From Microcoleus sp. FACHB-DQ6 (lineage in GTDB: Bacteria > Cyanobacteriota > Cyanobacteriia > Cyanobacteriales > Microcoleaceae), in contig JACJNV010000158.1 in the NCBI GenBank assembly GCA_014695175.1, forward strand, positions 1 to 41,382: DNA of 41,382 bases, given 5' to 3'. The notes below the pieces were generated by a model. That model made no database searches. It was given only the letters and a program-made list of their open reading frames with translations, and had not been told where the DNA came from. A program made the translations under genes and the position numbers. How positions within the stretch are numbered: the stretch's first letter is position 1; the number at the start of each line of letters is the position of its first letter. Positions 16,253-23,676 of the stretch are shown here, in pieces.

Positions 16253-17158
16253 CTACTTATCTTTCACCTGTTCGTGAACGCTAGGAGATAAAGAAATTAA
16301 ATCGTCGATATTGCGCTGCATGGCAGCACAAATATTGTCCAAAGGCAAATCATTGGCATCGTGCCCGAAGGGATTTTCTATTTCAATGCCGATTTCTTCG
16401 ATGCCGAACAAAGTAAAACTAATTAAAGCCACAACAGGGCCGGTTCCCCAACCCAAATCCTTCACCATTTGAAAGGGCAGTGCCAAACAGTAAAGTAACA
16501 ATAGCTGTTTGAGGTGAATCGCGTAAGCCAAAGGGATAGGCGTCTTCAAAATCCGCTCGCAGCCCCCTAATGCCTCCATCATAGAGTTGAGCAACTGATT
16601 CATACCAGTTAACTGATAGACATCCAGGCAATTGCGCTCGTACTGCTCGTGCATATAATCCTCAATCCAAAAGGCAATTTCTAGGGGCGGATTGTTCATT
16701 GATTTGAGCTTTTGGTACTGCGCTGGGGACATTAACGGCTCCAACTCTGGATTTACGGATTGTTGGCGCAAGTGCAGTTTCATCGCCACTGCAAATGCAG
16801 GTAACAGGCGCAGGGCTGACTTTTTGAGTTCGATATCCTGCGGGTCTTTTTCCTCAATTGCTACCCATATTTGGCGCGCCAAATTGCGGACGTTGTTGAC
16901 TAAACTTCCCCAAGCTTTTCGACCTTCCCAAAATCTTTCGTAGGCTGTATTTGTCCGAAAAACTAACAGTAAACCCAAGACAATACTCGGTACAATACTC
17001 GACAAAATTGGCATGGAAACGGGCAAGTTAAAAAAGTGCAGCAGGGAAATAAAAACTCCAAAGCCGCCGCACAGCAAAACGCGGGGCAAAATTGAGGGAA
17101 TGACAGACCCCCGAACCTGTAATGCAATTTTAAACCACGACGGTCGATCGCCACTCAT
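16253..17158 (-). CDS. Bestrophin-like (UPF0187) anion channel
   Basis: A 301-aa membrane protein of the bestrophin family. Prokaryotic and thylakoid members form pentameric anion channels; plant thylakoid homologues tune the proton-motive force. Visible features are the N-terminal helices (VIPSILPRVLLCGGFGVFISLLHFF), the conserved FRTNTAYERFWEGRKAWG segment near residues 66-85, a helical cytosolic part, and the acidic C-terminal signature IEIENPFGHDANDLPLD. Length is normal. Lnt lies convergent on the other side. A link to light acclimation is inference from homologues. Immediately downstream are AATCTAAA heptamers rather than a clear terminator. Confidence 0.92.
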   Translation of the reverse strand: MSGDRPSWFKIALQVRGSVIPSILPRVLLCGGFGVFISLLHFFNLPVSMPILSSIVPSIVLGLLLVFRTNTAYERFWEGRKAWGSLVNNVRNLARQIWVAIEEKDPQDIELKKSALRLLPAFAVAMKLHLRQQSVNPELEPLMSPAQYQKLKSMNNPPLEIAFWIEDYMHEQYERNCLDVYQLTGMNQLLNSMMEALGGCERILKTPIPLAYAIHLKQLLLLYCLALPFQMVKDLGWGTGPVVALISFTLFGIEEIGIEIENPFGHDANDLPLDNICAAMQRNIDDLISLSPSVHEQVKDK

Positions 17159-17569
17159 GCAAGTCTCCTCATTAAATTAAATTAGCACTCTGCGCCCCAA
17201 GTCGATTTTAGATTTTAGATTTTAGATTGACTCCACAGATACAGCAGATTGCAGGTCGCGAGAGGGCGGTTTCTCTAGACACCGCGCCTACCAAAACAGC
17301 TTTTTTGTACTTCACTTACCAGCTAAAGTGCTATAAATCTGGGGTTTGAACTTTCGTCTAATTTTTTGGCTCTCCACGACTCCTCTCGGGGATTGGTATC
17401 CGTATTGGGGTACGGTGAGCTCTTCGGAAAAAAGCTTTCCTACAAACAACCTTTGGATTTTACCAAAAAACTCATCTTTAGGAGCAATCTCAAATCTCAA
17501 ATCTCACATTGATTGACTGAGGCACTTAATTAGGTAAGATTAATCATGTATCTTTAAACCTCCGCTTCC
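17159..17569. other. Divergent intergenic region with ATTTTAG heptamers
   Basis: The region between the divergent bestrophin and recJ genes must contain both promoters. GATTTTAGATTTTAGATTTTAG occupies about 17203-17228, another array of the AATCTAAA heptamer. A 62-codon minus-strand frame lies within it (about 17312-17500) but has no family resemblance and no ribosome site, so it was not called. Confidence 0.6.
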
Positions 17570-19663
17570 GTGCAAGAGCTACCGACATCTGTGCCCCCGC
17601 ACTTTCACCGATTGCCAAACCAACGGTGGCAAATTTATTCGCCTCAAACACAGCAAGCCGAACAGTTTGCCGCAGAAATCGGTTTGTCGCCCTTGCTGGC
17701 ACAGGTACTGATTAACCGGGGCATCGATTCGGTTAAAGAAGTGCAAGGGTTTATCGAACCGGAATCTCTGGTTTTGCCCGCGCCAAAGGATGAGTTTCCC
17801 GATTTGGCTGCGAGTGTCAAACTGTTGCGGGAGGCGATTTGTGGAGGGCAAAAAATTGCGATATGTGGCGACTACGATGCTGACGGGATGACGAGCACGG
17901 CTTTGTTGCTACGCGCTCTGAGGACTCTGGGGGCGAATGTGGATTATGCTATTCCCAGCCGGATGCGAGAAGGTTATGGGATTAACGATCGCATTGTAGA
18001 AGAATTTCACTCCGAAGGTGTCGCTCTCATTCTCACGGTTGACAACGGAATTGCAGCCTACGGCCCGGTTGCTAGAGCGCGAGAACTAGGTGTCAAAGTT
18101 ATTATTACAGACCACCACGATTTGCCGCCAAAACTGCCGCCTGCTGATGCTATTCTCAACCCGAAATTAATTGCGGAATCTTCGCCTTATCGCGGTTTGG
18201 CTGGCGTAGGCGTTGCTTATGTTTTGGCTATTACTTTGGCTCAGGATATGCAAAAAGTTGGCGGGTTGGTGAATCCGCTGCTGGAGTTATTTACGTTGGG
18301 AACTATTGCCGATTTAGCGCCTTTGACTGGAGTGAATCGGCGCTGGGTGAAGCGGGGTTTGCGGCTGTTGCCTCACTCGCAATTGGCGGGTATTCAGGCT
18401 TTGATTCAGGTGGCTGGAGTGCAGGCGGGAAGTACGGAAAGTTTACCTCTTCTGAATTCAAAAAGCCAAGCTAGCAATACGTTAAAGCCTGAAGATATTG
18501 GTTTTAGGCTTGGCCCCCGGATTAATGCTGTGGGGCGGCTGGCTGACCCTCAAATTGTGATAGAGTTGCTGACCACGGACGATCGCGAATTGGCTCTGAA
18601 AAACGCGATGCAGTGCGAACAAATCAATCAGCGCAGGCAGGAGTTGTGCCAGGAAATTGAGCAGGAAGCCATCGCTTGGTGCGAGAAAAGCGATCTCGAT
18701 TTGCAGCAAGAACGAGTTTTAGTTGTCGTGCAGCCCGGTTGGCACCACGGGGTGATCGGGATTGTAGCTTCTCGGTTAGTGGAACGCTACGGCGTACCTG
18801 TGTTTATTGGTACTTTTGAGGATGAGGCTGTAGGGGCGGTGCCCCCGTGCCCGCCCGCTAAAATTGTCCGGGGTTCGGCGAGGGGAATTCCTGAGTTTAA
18901 TGTATTTGACGGGCTGAATTTTTGCGCGGATTTATTAACTAAATTTGGCGGACACAAAGCGGCTGGCGGTTTTTCTATGCCGACCCAGAATCTCGAACAA
19001 TTCCGCAATCAACTGTCAATTTTTGCCAATCAATGCTTGCAGCCGGAACACCTAAAACCGCTGGTTTCAGTTGACGTGCGAGCAGATTTGGCTGAGATTA
19101 ATCTTGACCTTTACCGACAAATTGATGCTCTGGAACCTTGCGGGATTGAAAATAAGGCTCCTGTATTTTGGACGCCTAATGTTTGCATAACTGAACAGAA
19201 AATTGTTGGTAAAGGAGGTCACGTTAAACTAACTGCAACTCAAGATGGAAATGTATCGGCTAGTGTGAAGGCGATTGCTTGGCGTTGGGGAGAATATTTT
19301 CCTTTGCCTCGGCGAGTTGATATTGCTTACCGATTGCGGGAAAATAGTTTTAATGGCAAGACATCGGTTGAGTTAGAATTGTTGGGTGTCCGGCTGCCTG
19401 CCGATGCTGCTAGTTCGAGACCGCCGAGGTTCGGAAAAGTGGAGTTTGATTACTGCGATCGCACTTATTCTTGCAGTCTGTCTCCTGCAGGCTCGATCGA
19501 GGAATTGAGAATTCGCAACTCTCAAGGTCAAGTTCTGGCTGTTGCACCCGGACAAAACATCGGTTTGTTAGGTAACTCCCGCAAAGATGCTAGAGAAGTC
19601 GATGTATCTCTACCTTTTTTTGAGAATTTGATTCAAACTGCTAAACACGCCCTGGGTATTTGA
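17570..19663 (+). CDS. recJ: Single-stranded-DNA-specific exonuclease RecJ, with short repeat insert
   Basis: RecJ degrades single-stranded DNA 5' to 3' in recombination and mismatch repair. The 697-aa protein has DHH-family motifs DYDADG (101-106), DNG (158-160) and DHH (181-183), the DHHA1 motif GWHHGVIGIVASRL, and GGHKAAGGFS. It carries a C-terminal OB-like domain. Near residues 418-429, between FIGTFEDE and KIVRGSARG, lies AVGAVPPCPPA, encoded by a GGGGCGGTGCCCCC repeat; relatives should lack it. The start is GTG 17570, which gives a normal N-terminus (MQELPTSVPPHFHR). The frame is intact and the gene looks functional. It is monocistronic, with psb30 convergent downstream. Confidence 0.96.
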   Translation: MQELPTSVPPHFHRLPNQRWQIYSPQTQQAEQFAAEIGLSPLLAQVLINRGIDSVKEVQGFIEPESLVLPAPKDEFPDLAASVKLLREAICGGQKIAICGDYDADGMTSTALLLRALRTLGANVDYAIPSRMREGYGINDRIVEEFHSEGVALILTVDNGIAAYGPVARARELGVKVIITDHHDLPPKLPPADAILNPKLIAESSPYRGLAGVGVAYVLAITLAQDMQKVGGLVNPLLELFTLGTIADLAPLTGVNRRWVKRGLRLLPHSQLAGIQALIQVAGVQAGSTESLPLLNSKSQASNTLKPEDIGFRLGPRINAVGRLADPQIVIELLTTDDRELALKNAMQCEQINQRRQELCQEIEQEAIAWCEKSDLDLQQERVLVVVQPGWHHGVIGIVASRLVERYGVPVFIGTFEDEAVGAVPPCPPAKIVRGSARGIPEFNVFDGLNFCADLLTKFGGHKAAGGFSMPTQNLEQFRNQLSIFANQCLQPEHLKPLVSVDVRADLAEINLDLYRQIDALEPCGIENKAPVFWTPNVCITEQKIVGKGGHVKLTATQDGNVSASVKAIAWRWGEYFPLPRRVDIAYRLRENSFNGKTSVELELLGVRLPADAASSRPPRFGKVEFDYCDRTYSCSLSPAGSIEELRIRNSQGQVLAVAPGQNIGLLGNSRKDAREVDVSLPFFENLIQTAKHALGI
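18824..18858 (+). repeat. GGGGCGGTGCCCCCGTGCCC element inside recJ
   Basis: GTAGGGGCGGTGCCCCC followed by GTGCCCGCCC sits in frame inside recJ. The reverse complement of the same sequence sits inside the methyltransferase gene at 33614-33663. Confidence 0.85.
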
Positions 19664-19784
19664 TAACTCGGTATTTGATAACAAAGCTCGTGCAGCATGA
19701 AAAATTGGCGATCGAGCGTTGTGAATTTTGAATAATTTAAAACTCAAAACTCCCAACTCTCGATCGCCCCGGAGCGTGCTATAA

Positions 19785-19925
19785 TTACAGGTCGCCGCCT
19801 CTAGCTGCCAACAGAAAAATCACGATCGGGCCCGAAAGCACGACGGCTGCGACTAAAGCTACCTGAACAATGAGTTGGTAGTCTACACCTGCCATGCCAC
19901 TGAAAAGATCGGTTATAAAGTCCAT
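19785..19925 (-). CDS. psb30: Photosystem II protein Psb30 (Ycf12)
   Basis: A 46-aa single-span protein: MDFITDLFSGMAGVDYQLIV, then a hydrophobic helix, ending GPIVIFLLAARGGDL. The ending GP-VIFLLA-RGG is characteristic of Psb30/Ycf12, a small subunit at the periphery of the PSII core near cytochrome b559 that stabilises the complex under strong light. GGAGG lies five bases before the ATG. It is monocistronic and convergent with recJ. The start at 19925 is supported by the ribosome site, though homologues can be shorter; an internal Met (residue 11) would give a 36-residue form, nearer the usual length. Confidence 0.88.
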   Translation of the reverse strand: MDFITDLFSGMAGVDYQLIVQVALVAAVVLSGPIVIFLLAARGGDL

Positions 19926-20231
19926 GTGTCCTCCTGACTGTAGTGATTAAGTCTAGATTGTTGAATTAGAAAATCCGCTTCTGATTTTACCGGGCGATCG
20001 ACCATATTTTTTAAGGAACTTTACAAAATTCAACAAAATGTAAACTAGGATCGACCTCTCAGTGACAGCAAACCGAGGACTTGAGGCCCCTTCCCCGAAA
20101 GTGAACGGAATCTAAAACCTCAAATCTAAAATCGAAAGCCCCTGGAGGAGATCCGCCTCGGGCGCTGGCAATTGATATACTTGAAGAGCCCCAATCTCCT
20201 AAAGTTTGGCATTTTCCCGATTATGCTCCGA
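19926..20231. other. psb30/ykgJ divergent spacer
   Basis: About 300 bp with the psb30 promoter side and scattered AATCTAAA units (about 20110-20130). No gene is seen. GGAGGAG at about 20145 belongs to a CCCCTGGAGGAGATCC motif of unknown role. Confidence 0.5.
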
Positions 20232-20269
20232 ATCTAAAATCTAAAATCTAAAATCTAAAATCTAAAATC
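20232..20269 (+). repeat. ATCTAAA heptamer array just before a start codon
   Basis: Five exact 7-bp units plus a partial one end five bases before the ATG at 20275, so the gene has no Shine-Dalgarno sequence. Other arrays of the same heptamer lie at about 16195-16245, 17203-17228, 21181-21195, 21780-21795 and 25424-25475. Confidence 0.92.
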
Positions 20270-20274
20270 AAACT

Positions 20275-20649
20275 ATGGCTACTTGGCGTTGCGTAAAGCA
20301 GTGCGGTGCTTGTTGTTACCTCGACCCAACAGAGCGCCCCGACTTAGACGAGTATTTATCTGAAGACGAATTATCGCTCTATTTGAGCTTAGTCGGAGAT
20401 GACGGTTGGTGTATCAATTTTGACAAAGCGACCCGAGAATGCGGAATTTACGCCGATCGACCGCGCTTTTGTCGGGTAGACTCAGAGGTGTTTGAGGAGA
20501 TGTACGGCGTTGAGCCGGCCCAATTAAACGATTTCGCGATCGAGTGCTGCTTGGAACACATTGAAGATCTTTATGGCGATCGATCTTTGGAAATGATCCG
20601 CTTTAACTCTGAAGTCGGAATTCTCGCCTTACCTGACGGTGTTGCATAA
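20275..20649 (+). CDS. YkgJ-family cysteine-cluster protein
   Basis: A 124-aa soluble protein with the YkgJ (CxxxCGxCC) pattern: Cys6, Cys10, Cys13 and Cys14, then Cys46 in DGWCINFD, Cys56 in ECGIYADRP and Cys66 in RFCRVD. Family members bind zinc or an iron-sulphur cluster; in most cases no reaction is established. Length is normal. The upstream region is a heptamer repeat without a ribosome site, so translation may begin on a leaderless or weakly recognised mRNA. The gene appears monocistronic. Confidence 0.9.
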   Translation: MATWRCVKQCGACCYLDPTERPDLDEYLSEDELSLYLSLVGDDGWCINFDKATRECGIYADRPRFCRVDSEVFEEMYGVEPAQLNDFAIECCLEHIEDLYGDRSLEMIRFNSEVGILALPDGVA

Positions 20650-20776
20650 TTGCGGGATGATTTTGATTGTTTTGTGGGATGGGCTCATGAACCCGAAGGC
20701 GTGTATTTTCACAGCAGCCGGCACACCCCACAAGCATCCTCCTCAAATTGTGCAACGCCTACCTGACAACTAACAA

Positions 20777-20799
20777 TCTCCCGGTTTCTCACCGGGAGA
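20777..20799. other. 9-bp hairpin upstream of the 107-aa gene
   Basis: TCTCCCGGT and ACCGGGAGA form a perfect stem with a TTCTC loop. No T-run follows on either strand, so it is probably an mRNA stem or a REP element instead of a classical terminator. Confidence 0.55.
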
Positions 20800-20847
20800 G
20801 TGTCAAAATAAACAAATTAAGGAAATATCGCGCAGTTGAGTTGAGCT

Positions 20848-21171
20848 ATGAGTAATCGAGAGGGTTTTACAGGGGGATTTATTGCCGGAGCTGCCCTTGG
20901 CGGCTTGGTGGGTGCAGTTTTGGGCACAGTGCTGTCGCGGCGCGCTGCTGAAGCTTTGCTGAGTGAACCTTCAGACGCAAAAACCAGAAAAATCCGCCAG
21001 AGGAAAGCCAGCCAACTTGAAGCCGACGGGATGGAAGTAGCAAGGCTGAGTTTAGAAGATAAAATTGCCCAGCTAAATCAGGCAATAGATGACGTGCGGC
21101 TGCAACTCGGCGACGTAAACGGCAACGCGCCGGCGTCGGGCAACGAGGGATCGATCGCCCCAGACTCCTGA
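20848..21171 (+). CDS. Small membrane-anchored protein with glycine-rich helix and coiled coil
   Basis: A 107-aa protein. Residues 7-30 form a glycine/alanine-rich membrane helix (GFTGGFIAGAALGGLVGAVLG) like the glycine-zipper of YtxH-type proteins. Residues 33-60 are basic and residues 60-90 are a heptad-bearing amphipathic helix (LSLEDKIAQLNQAIDDVRLQL). The C-terminus is disordered. I cannot name the family. It lies 250 bp upstream of yggT on the same strand, and the pair may be a small membrane-protein unit. Confidence 0.75.
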   Translation: MSNREGFTGGFIAGAALGGLVGAVLGTVLSRRAAEALLSEPSDAKTRKIRQRKASQLEADGMEVARLSLEDKIAQLNQAIDDVRLQLGDVNGNAPASGNEGSIAPDS

Positions 21172-21425
21172 ATCCATTTAAAATTTTAGATTAGTCTGGC
21201 AGATCCCTGGGGACTACTAACATCTTGCGCCCTTCTTCAGAACTGGCTTTTGGGCCTGTTCCACAAAGAGTGAATTTTATTGTGGGGTGGGTATCATATC
21301 CTGCCCGCGCGTAAAAAGCCTGATGCTCCCCCTCTCCCCCCTCTCCCTCGTCTGTCACTCCCCCAGCTATGCTAAACTCACAGTTAAAGTGTCTGTAAAC
21401 TTTACTCAAACTACAAGCAAAATTT

Positions 21426-21713
21426 ATGAGTTCTTCCATAGGCCTTTTGGCAAACACGCTGTCCACATTTCTGCAAATCTATGTAGCCCTGATGATTATT
21501 AGGGTGCTGTTAAGCTGGTTCCCTAACATCAACTGGTACGACCCCCCGTTTTCAATCTTGAGTCAGTTAACAGACCCTTACCTCAATCTATTCCGATCGA
21601 TTATCCCCCCCTTAGGAGGGATTGACTTTTCGCCGCTGATTGCGTTTTTTGTACTTCAGTTCGGCTCGGAATTCTTGATCAATCTTTTGACCAGCTTGCA
21701 AACATCATTGTAG
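21426..21713 (+). CDS. YggT/YlmG-family membrane protein
   Basis: A 95-aa protein of the YggT (YlmG/CCB3) family with two membrane helices: FLQIYVALMIIRVLLSWFP near residues 14-32, and FSPLIAFFVLQFGSEFLINLL near 68-88. The conserved loop DPPFSILSQLTDPYLNLFRSIIPP lies between them. Homologues take part in thylakoid/nucleoid organisation and cytochrome b6 haem attachment in plastids, and in cell division neighbourhoods in bacteria. Which role applies here is unknown. The ATG is preceded by an AT-rich stretch without a strong ribosome site. Confidence 0.93.
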   Translation: MSSSIGLLANTLSTFLQIYVALMIIRVLLSWFPNINWYDPPFSILSQLTDPYLNLFRSIIPPLGGIDFSPLIAFFVLQFGSEFLINLLTSLQTSL

Positions 21714-21803
21714 ATGGAAAAGCTTAAGTTTTTAAGCATCTAGCCTAAATTGTTTGGCAGACATAGCTGTCGGCAACTAAATTTTAGATTTGAGATTTTG
21801 ACA

Positions 21804-21835
21804 TGAACTCCCCGGTTGAAAAGCTGGGGAGTTCA
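21804..21835. terminator. 10-bp hairpin downstream of yggT
   Basis: TGAACTCCCC and GGGGAGTTCA pair perfectly around a 12-base loop. It lies between the convergent yggT and secreted-protein genes and could terminate either transcript, though no T-run follows. Confidence 0.5.
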
Positions 21836-21973
21836 TCGTACATTAGAAATGAGAAATGGCCAGCCACTCAACAATCTCAAATCTAGAATCTACAATCGAG
21901 AACTGCAGATCGGTTTCACGGGCAGCCAACCCAAAATCTCTTTCTCAGCAATCTAAAATCTCAAAGAGTTTTG

Positions 21974-22405
21974 TTAGCGGCGAACCACGCCAGTAAAACC
22001 TGTAGCTTTAAATTGCTTGAGCTTCAAAGGTGTTCGTTGATTGGCGGCAACGGAAATTCTGAGCTGAAAATCGCTAACTCCGGGAGGAACTTCTTCTATA
22101 GAACCCAAGCGAGTGCGATTTTGCATCACCGGATTGTCGTCGGCATCATAAATGCGGCCGAAAATATCGGCATTGACAACTGGTTTGCCGGTGCTATTTT
22201 CAGCTTTCCCAGTAATCAAAAAGCAGGTAGCTTCCATAGAACTGCCGCTGGTGACTGTTCCTTCTCCCATTTCGGCAGGACATTCGCGATAAGAAAGGTC
22301 GGAAAGTTTAATCTGCGTCAAAGCCCAAGCAGGTGGAGTGAATACCAAACTAAAAATTCCGATTAGGCAAGTAGCAAAAAAAAGGCTGATAGCTCGAAAT
22401 TTCAT
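21974..22405 (-). CDS. Secreted small protein, cyanobacterial hypothetical
   Basis: A 143-aa protein with a clear signal peptide: MKFRAIS, hydrophobic core LFFATCLIGIFSLVF, and cleavage after PPAWA. The mature domain of about 115 residues has Cys at ECPAEMG and ATCFLITG, which could form a disulfide. Its beta-rich pattern (GRIYDADDNPVM, FQLRISVAA, LKLKQFKATGF) resembles an immunoglobulin-like extracytoplasmic fold. I do not know a named function. Neighbours (yggT on one side, aroE on the other) do not suggest one. The signal peptide makes a periplasmic or lumenal location likely. Confidence 0.78.
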   Translation of the reverse strand: MKFRAISLFFATCLIGIFSLVFTPPAWALTQIKLSDLSYRECPAEMGEGTVTSGSSMEATCFLITGKAENSTGKPVVNADIFGRIYDADDNPVMQNRTRLGSIEEVPPGVSDFQLRISVAANQRTPLKLKQFKATGFTGVVRR

Positions 22406-22512
22406 AAATTGCGGGGCAAGTATATTTTAATTCTCAGCTTAGCGCGAATTCAGCCTCTAATTCCTACTTCTAGGAATTCTGAAAACTACAGCTACTTTTT
22501 GAAGAAATGGCA

Positions 22513-23490
22513 TTAGTCTAGACCTAAATGCTGTCGCAAGGCTTGGCGCATCACATCGACTGGGACGGATTCTTTATCCAGCCAAATTTTTAAGGCGGCT
22601 GCTCCTTGTTGAACTAGCATTTCGAGTCCGTCAATAGCTCGCGCTCCCCGAAGCTGTGCATCTTTGAGAAACTGCGTAGGATTAGGGGTGTAAATTAAAT
22701 CATAGACGATCGCACCTGCTGAAATTCGATCGATCGCACCCTCGGCAACCGGCGACTTTTCCCCCTGCGGATACATCCCCACAGGCGTCGTGTTCACCAG
22801 CAAATCTGCCTGCGAGATTAACATTGACAAATTCTCCCAAGTATGCACCTGCAAATTCTGCACCGGCATCGGAGAATTGACCCAACTCTGCTGAAATTCC
22901 GCTAAATTTTGTTCGCTGCGGCCGACAACGTGAATCTCTGCACATCCCAATTGAGCGCATCCAGCCACAACAGCTCTCGCCGCCCCGCCATTCCCCAAAA
23001 TTACCGCTACTTTCTGACTCCAATCGGAACCCCCCCTAACCCCCCCTTGGTAAGGGGGGGGACAGGATTCGACAGCCGTATTGCCCCTTTCTAAGGGAGA
23101 AATTGAGTCTTTAGCCTCCCCTTGGTAAGGGGGGGTTGGGGGGGTTTGCAGCGGCGCGAGAAAGCCTTCAACGTCAGTATTTGTGCCGCACCAACCTTTG
23201 TCAGTCAGGTATACGGTATTGACTGCGCCGATCGCTCGGGCGATCGGGGAAACTTCCGACAACAGCGGTAGGATTGCTTGTTTGTGGGGAATCGTGATGC
23301 TAAATCCCCGAACTCCGATCGCCGCAAATCCTGCAAGAGCAGCTTTTAAATCCCCTGGTTTTACCGGAAACGGCAGGTAAACAAAATCGACTCCCAAGTG
23401 GGAAATAGCAGCATTGTGCATCGCCGGCGACAGGGAATGTTCGACGGGATGGCCAATTACTCCCAACAGTTTAGTAGTGCCTTTAATCAT
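22513..23490 (-). CDS. aroE: Shikimate dehydrogenase with 40-residue repeat-derived insert
   Basis: AroE reduces 3-dehydroshikimate to shikimate with NADPH in aromatic amino-acid synthesis. The substrate-binding start GVIGHPVEHSLSPAMHNAA, catalytic Lys70 (SITIPHK), Asp106 (GTNTDVEGF) and the NADP-binding loop GNGGAARA (167-174) are all present. At 325 aa it is about 40 residues longer than usual. The excess lies between FLAPLQ and WSQKVAVILGNGG (about residues 115-157) and reads as two PPYQG-type units, encoded by G-run palindromes. The insert falls between the catalytic and nucleotide-binding domains, where a loop can be tolerated. It lies downstream of a P-loop ATPase on the same strand. 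Confidence 0.96.
   Translation of the reverse strand: MIKGTTKLLGVIGHPVEHSLSPAMHNAAISHLGVDFVYLPFPVKPGDLKAALAGFAAIGVRGFSITIPHKQAILPLLSEVSPIARAIGAVNTVYLTDKGWCGTNTDVEGFLAPLQTPPTPPYQGEAKDSISPLERGNTAVESCPPPYQGGVRGGSDWSQKVAVILGNGGAARAVVAGCAQLGCAEIHVVGRSEQNLAEFQQSWVNSPMPVQNLQVHTWENLSMLISQADLLVNTTPVGMYPQGEKSPVAEGAIDRISAGAIVYDLIYTPNPTQFLKDAQLRGARAIDGLEMLVQQGAAALKIWLDKESVPVDVMRQALRQHLGLD
23023..23148 (-). repeat. Pair of G-run palindromes inside aroE
   Basis: Two CCCCCCTTGGTAAGGGGGG palindromes, at about 23044-23062 and 23118-23136, surround about 55 bp with a third, diverged unit (CCCCTTTCTAAGGGA). The whole block is in frame with aroE and encodes the Pro/Gly-rich insert. The same family occurs in lnt and the split PIN gene. 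Confidence 0.9.
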
Positions 23491-23499
23491 TTTTGTTAG

Positions 23500-23676
23500 T
23501 TGACTGTTGACTGTTGACGGTTGACTGTTAACGGTTGAGTTTTGTTAGTTTTCATACCAGATCCTGCTACAGTTGGGCCCTTATTCTTTAGTCGGCTAGG
23601 AGTGAATTTCGTTGGTTCAGAAGCGATTTTCCTCGCCGAGTGACCCTAAACTGTCAACTGTCAACTGTCAACTGTT
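23500..23676. repeat. Two TTGACTG/CAACTGT heptamer arrays flanking the ATPase-aroE spacer
   Basis: Five TTGACTG-like units at 23500-23534 end ten bases upstream of the aroE start. Four CAACTGT units at about 23649-23676 overlap the 3' end of the ATPase gene and supply its last codons (Thr-Val-Asp-Ser-stop). Nothing else is seen in the spacer. Confidence 0.85.

Noticed and set aside
17312-17500. 62-codon minus-strand frame between bestrophin and recJ genes
   Set aside because: No family resemblance, no ribosome site, and it lies in a divergent promoter region.
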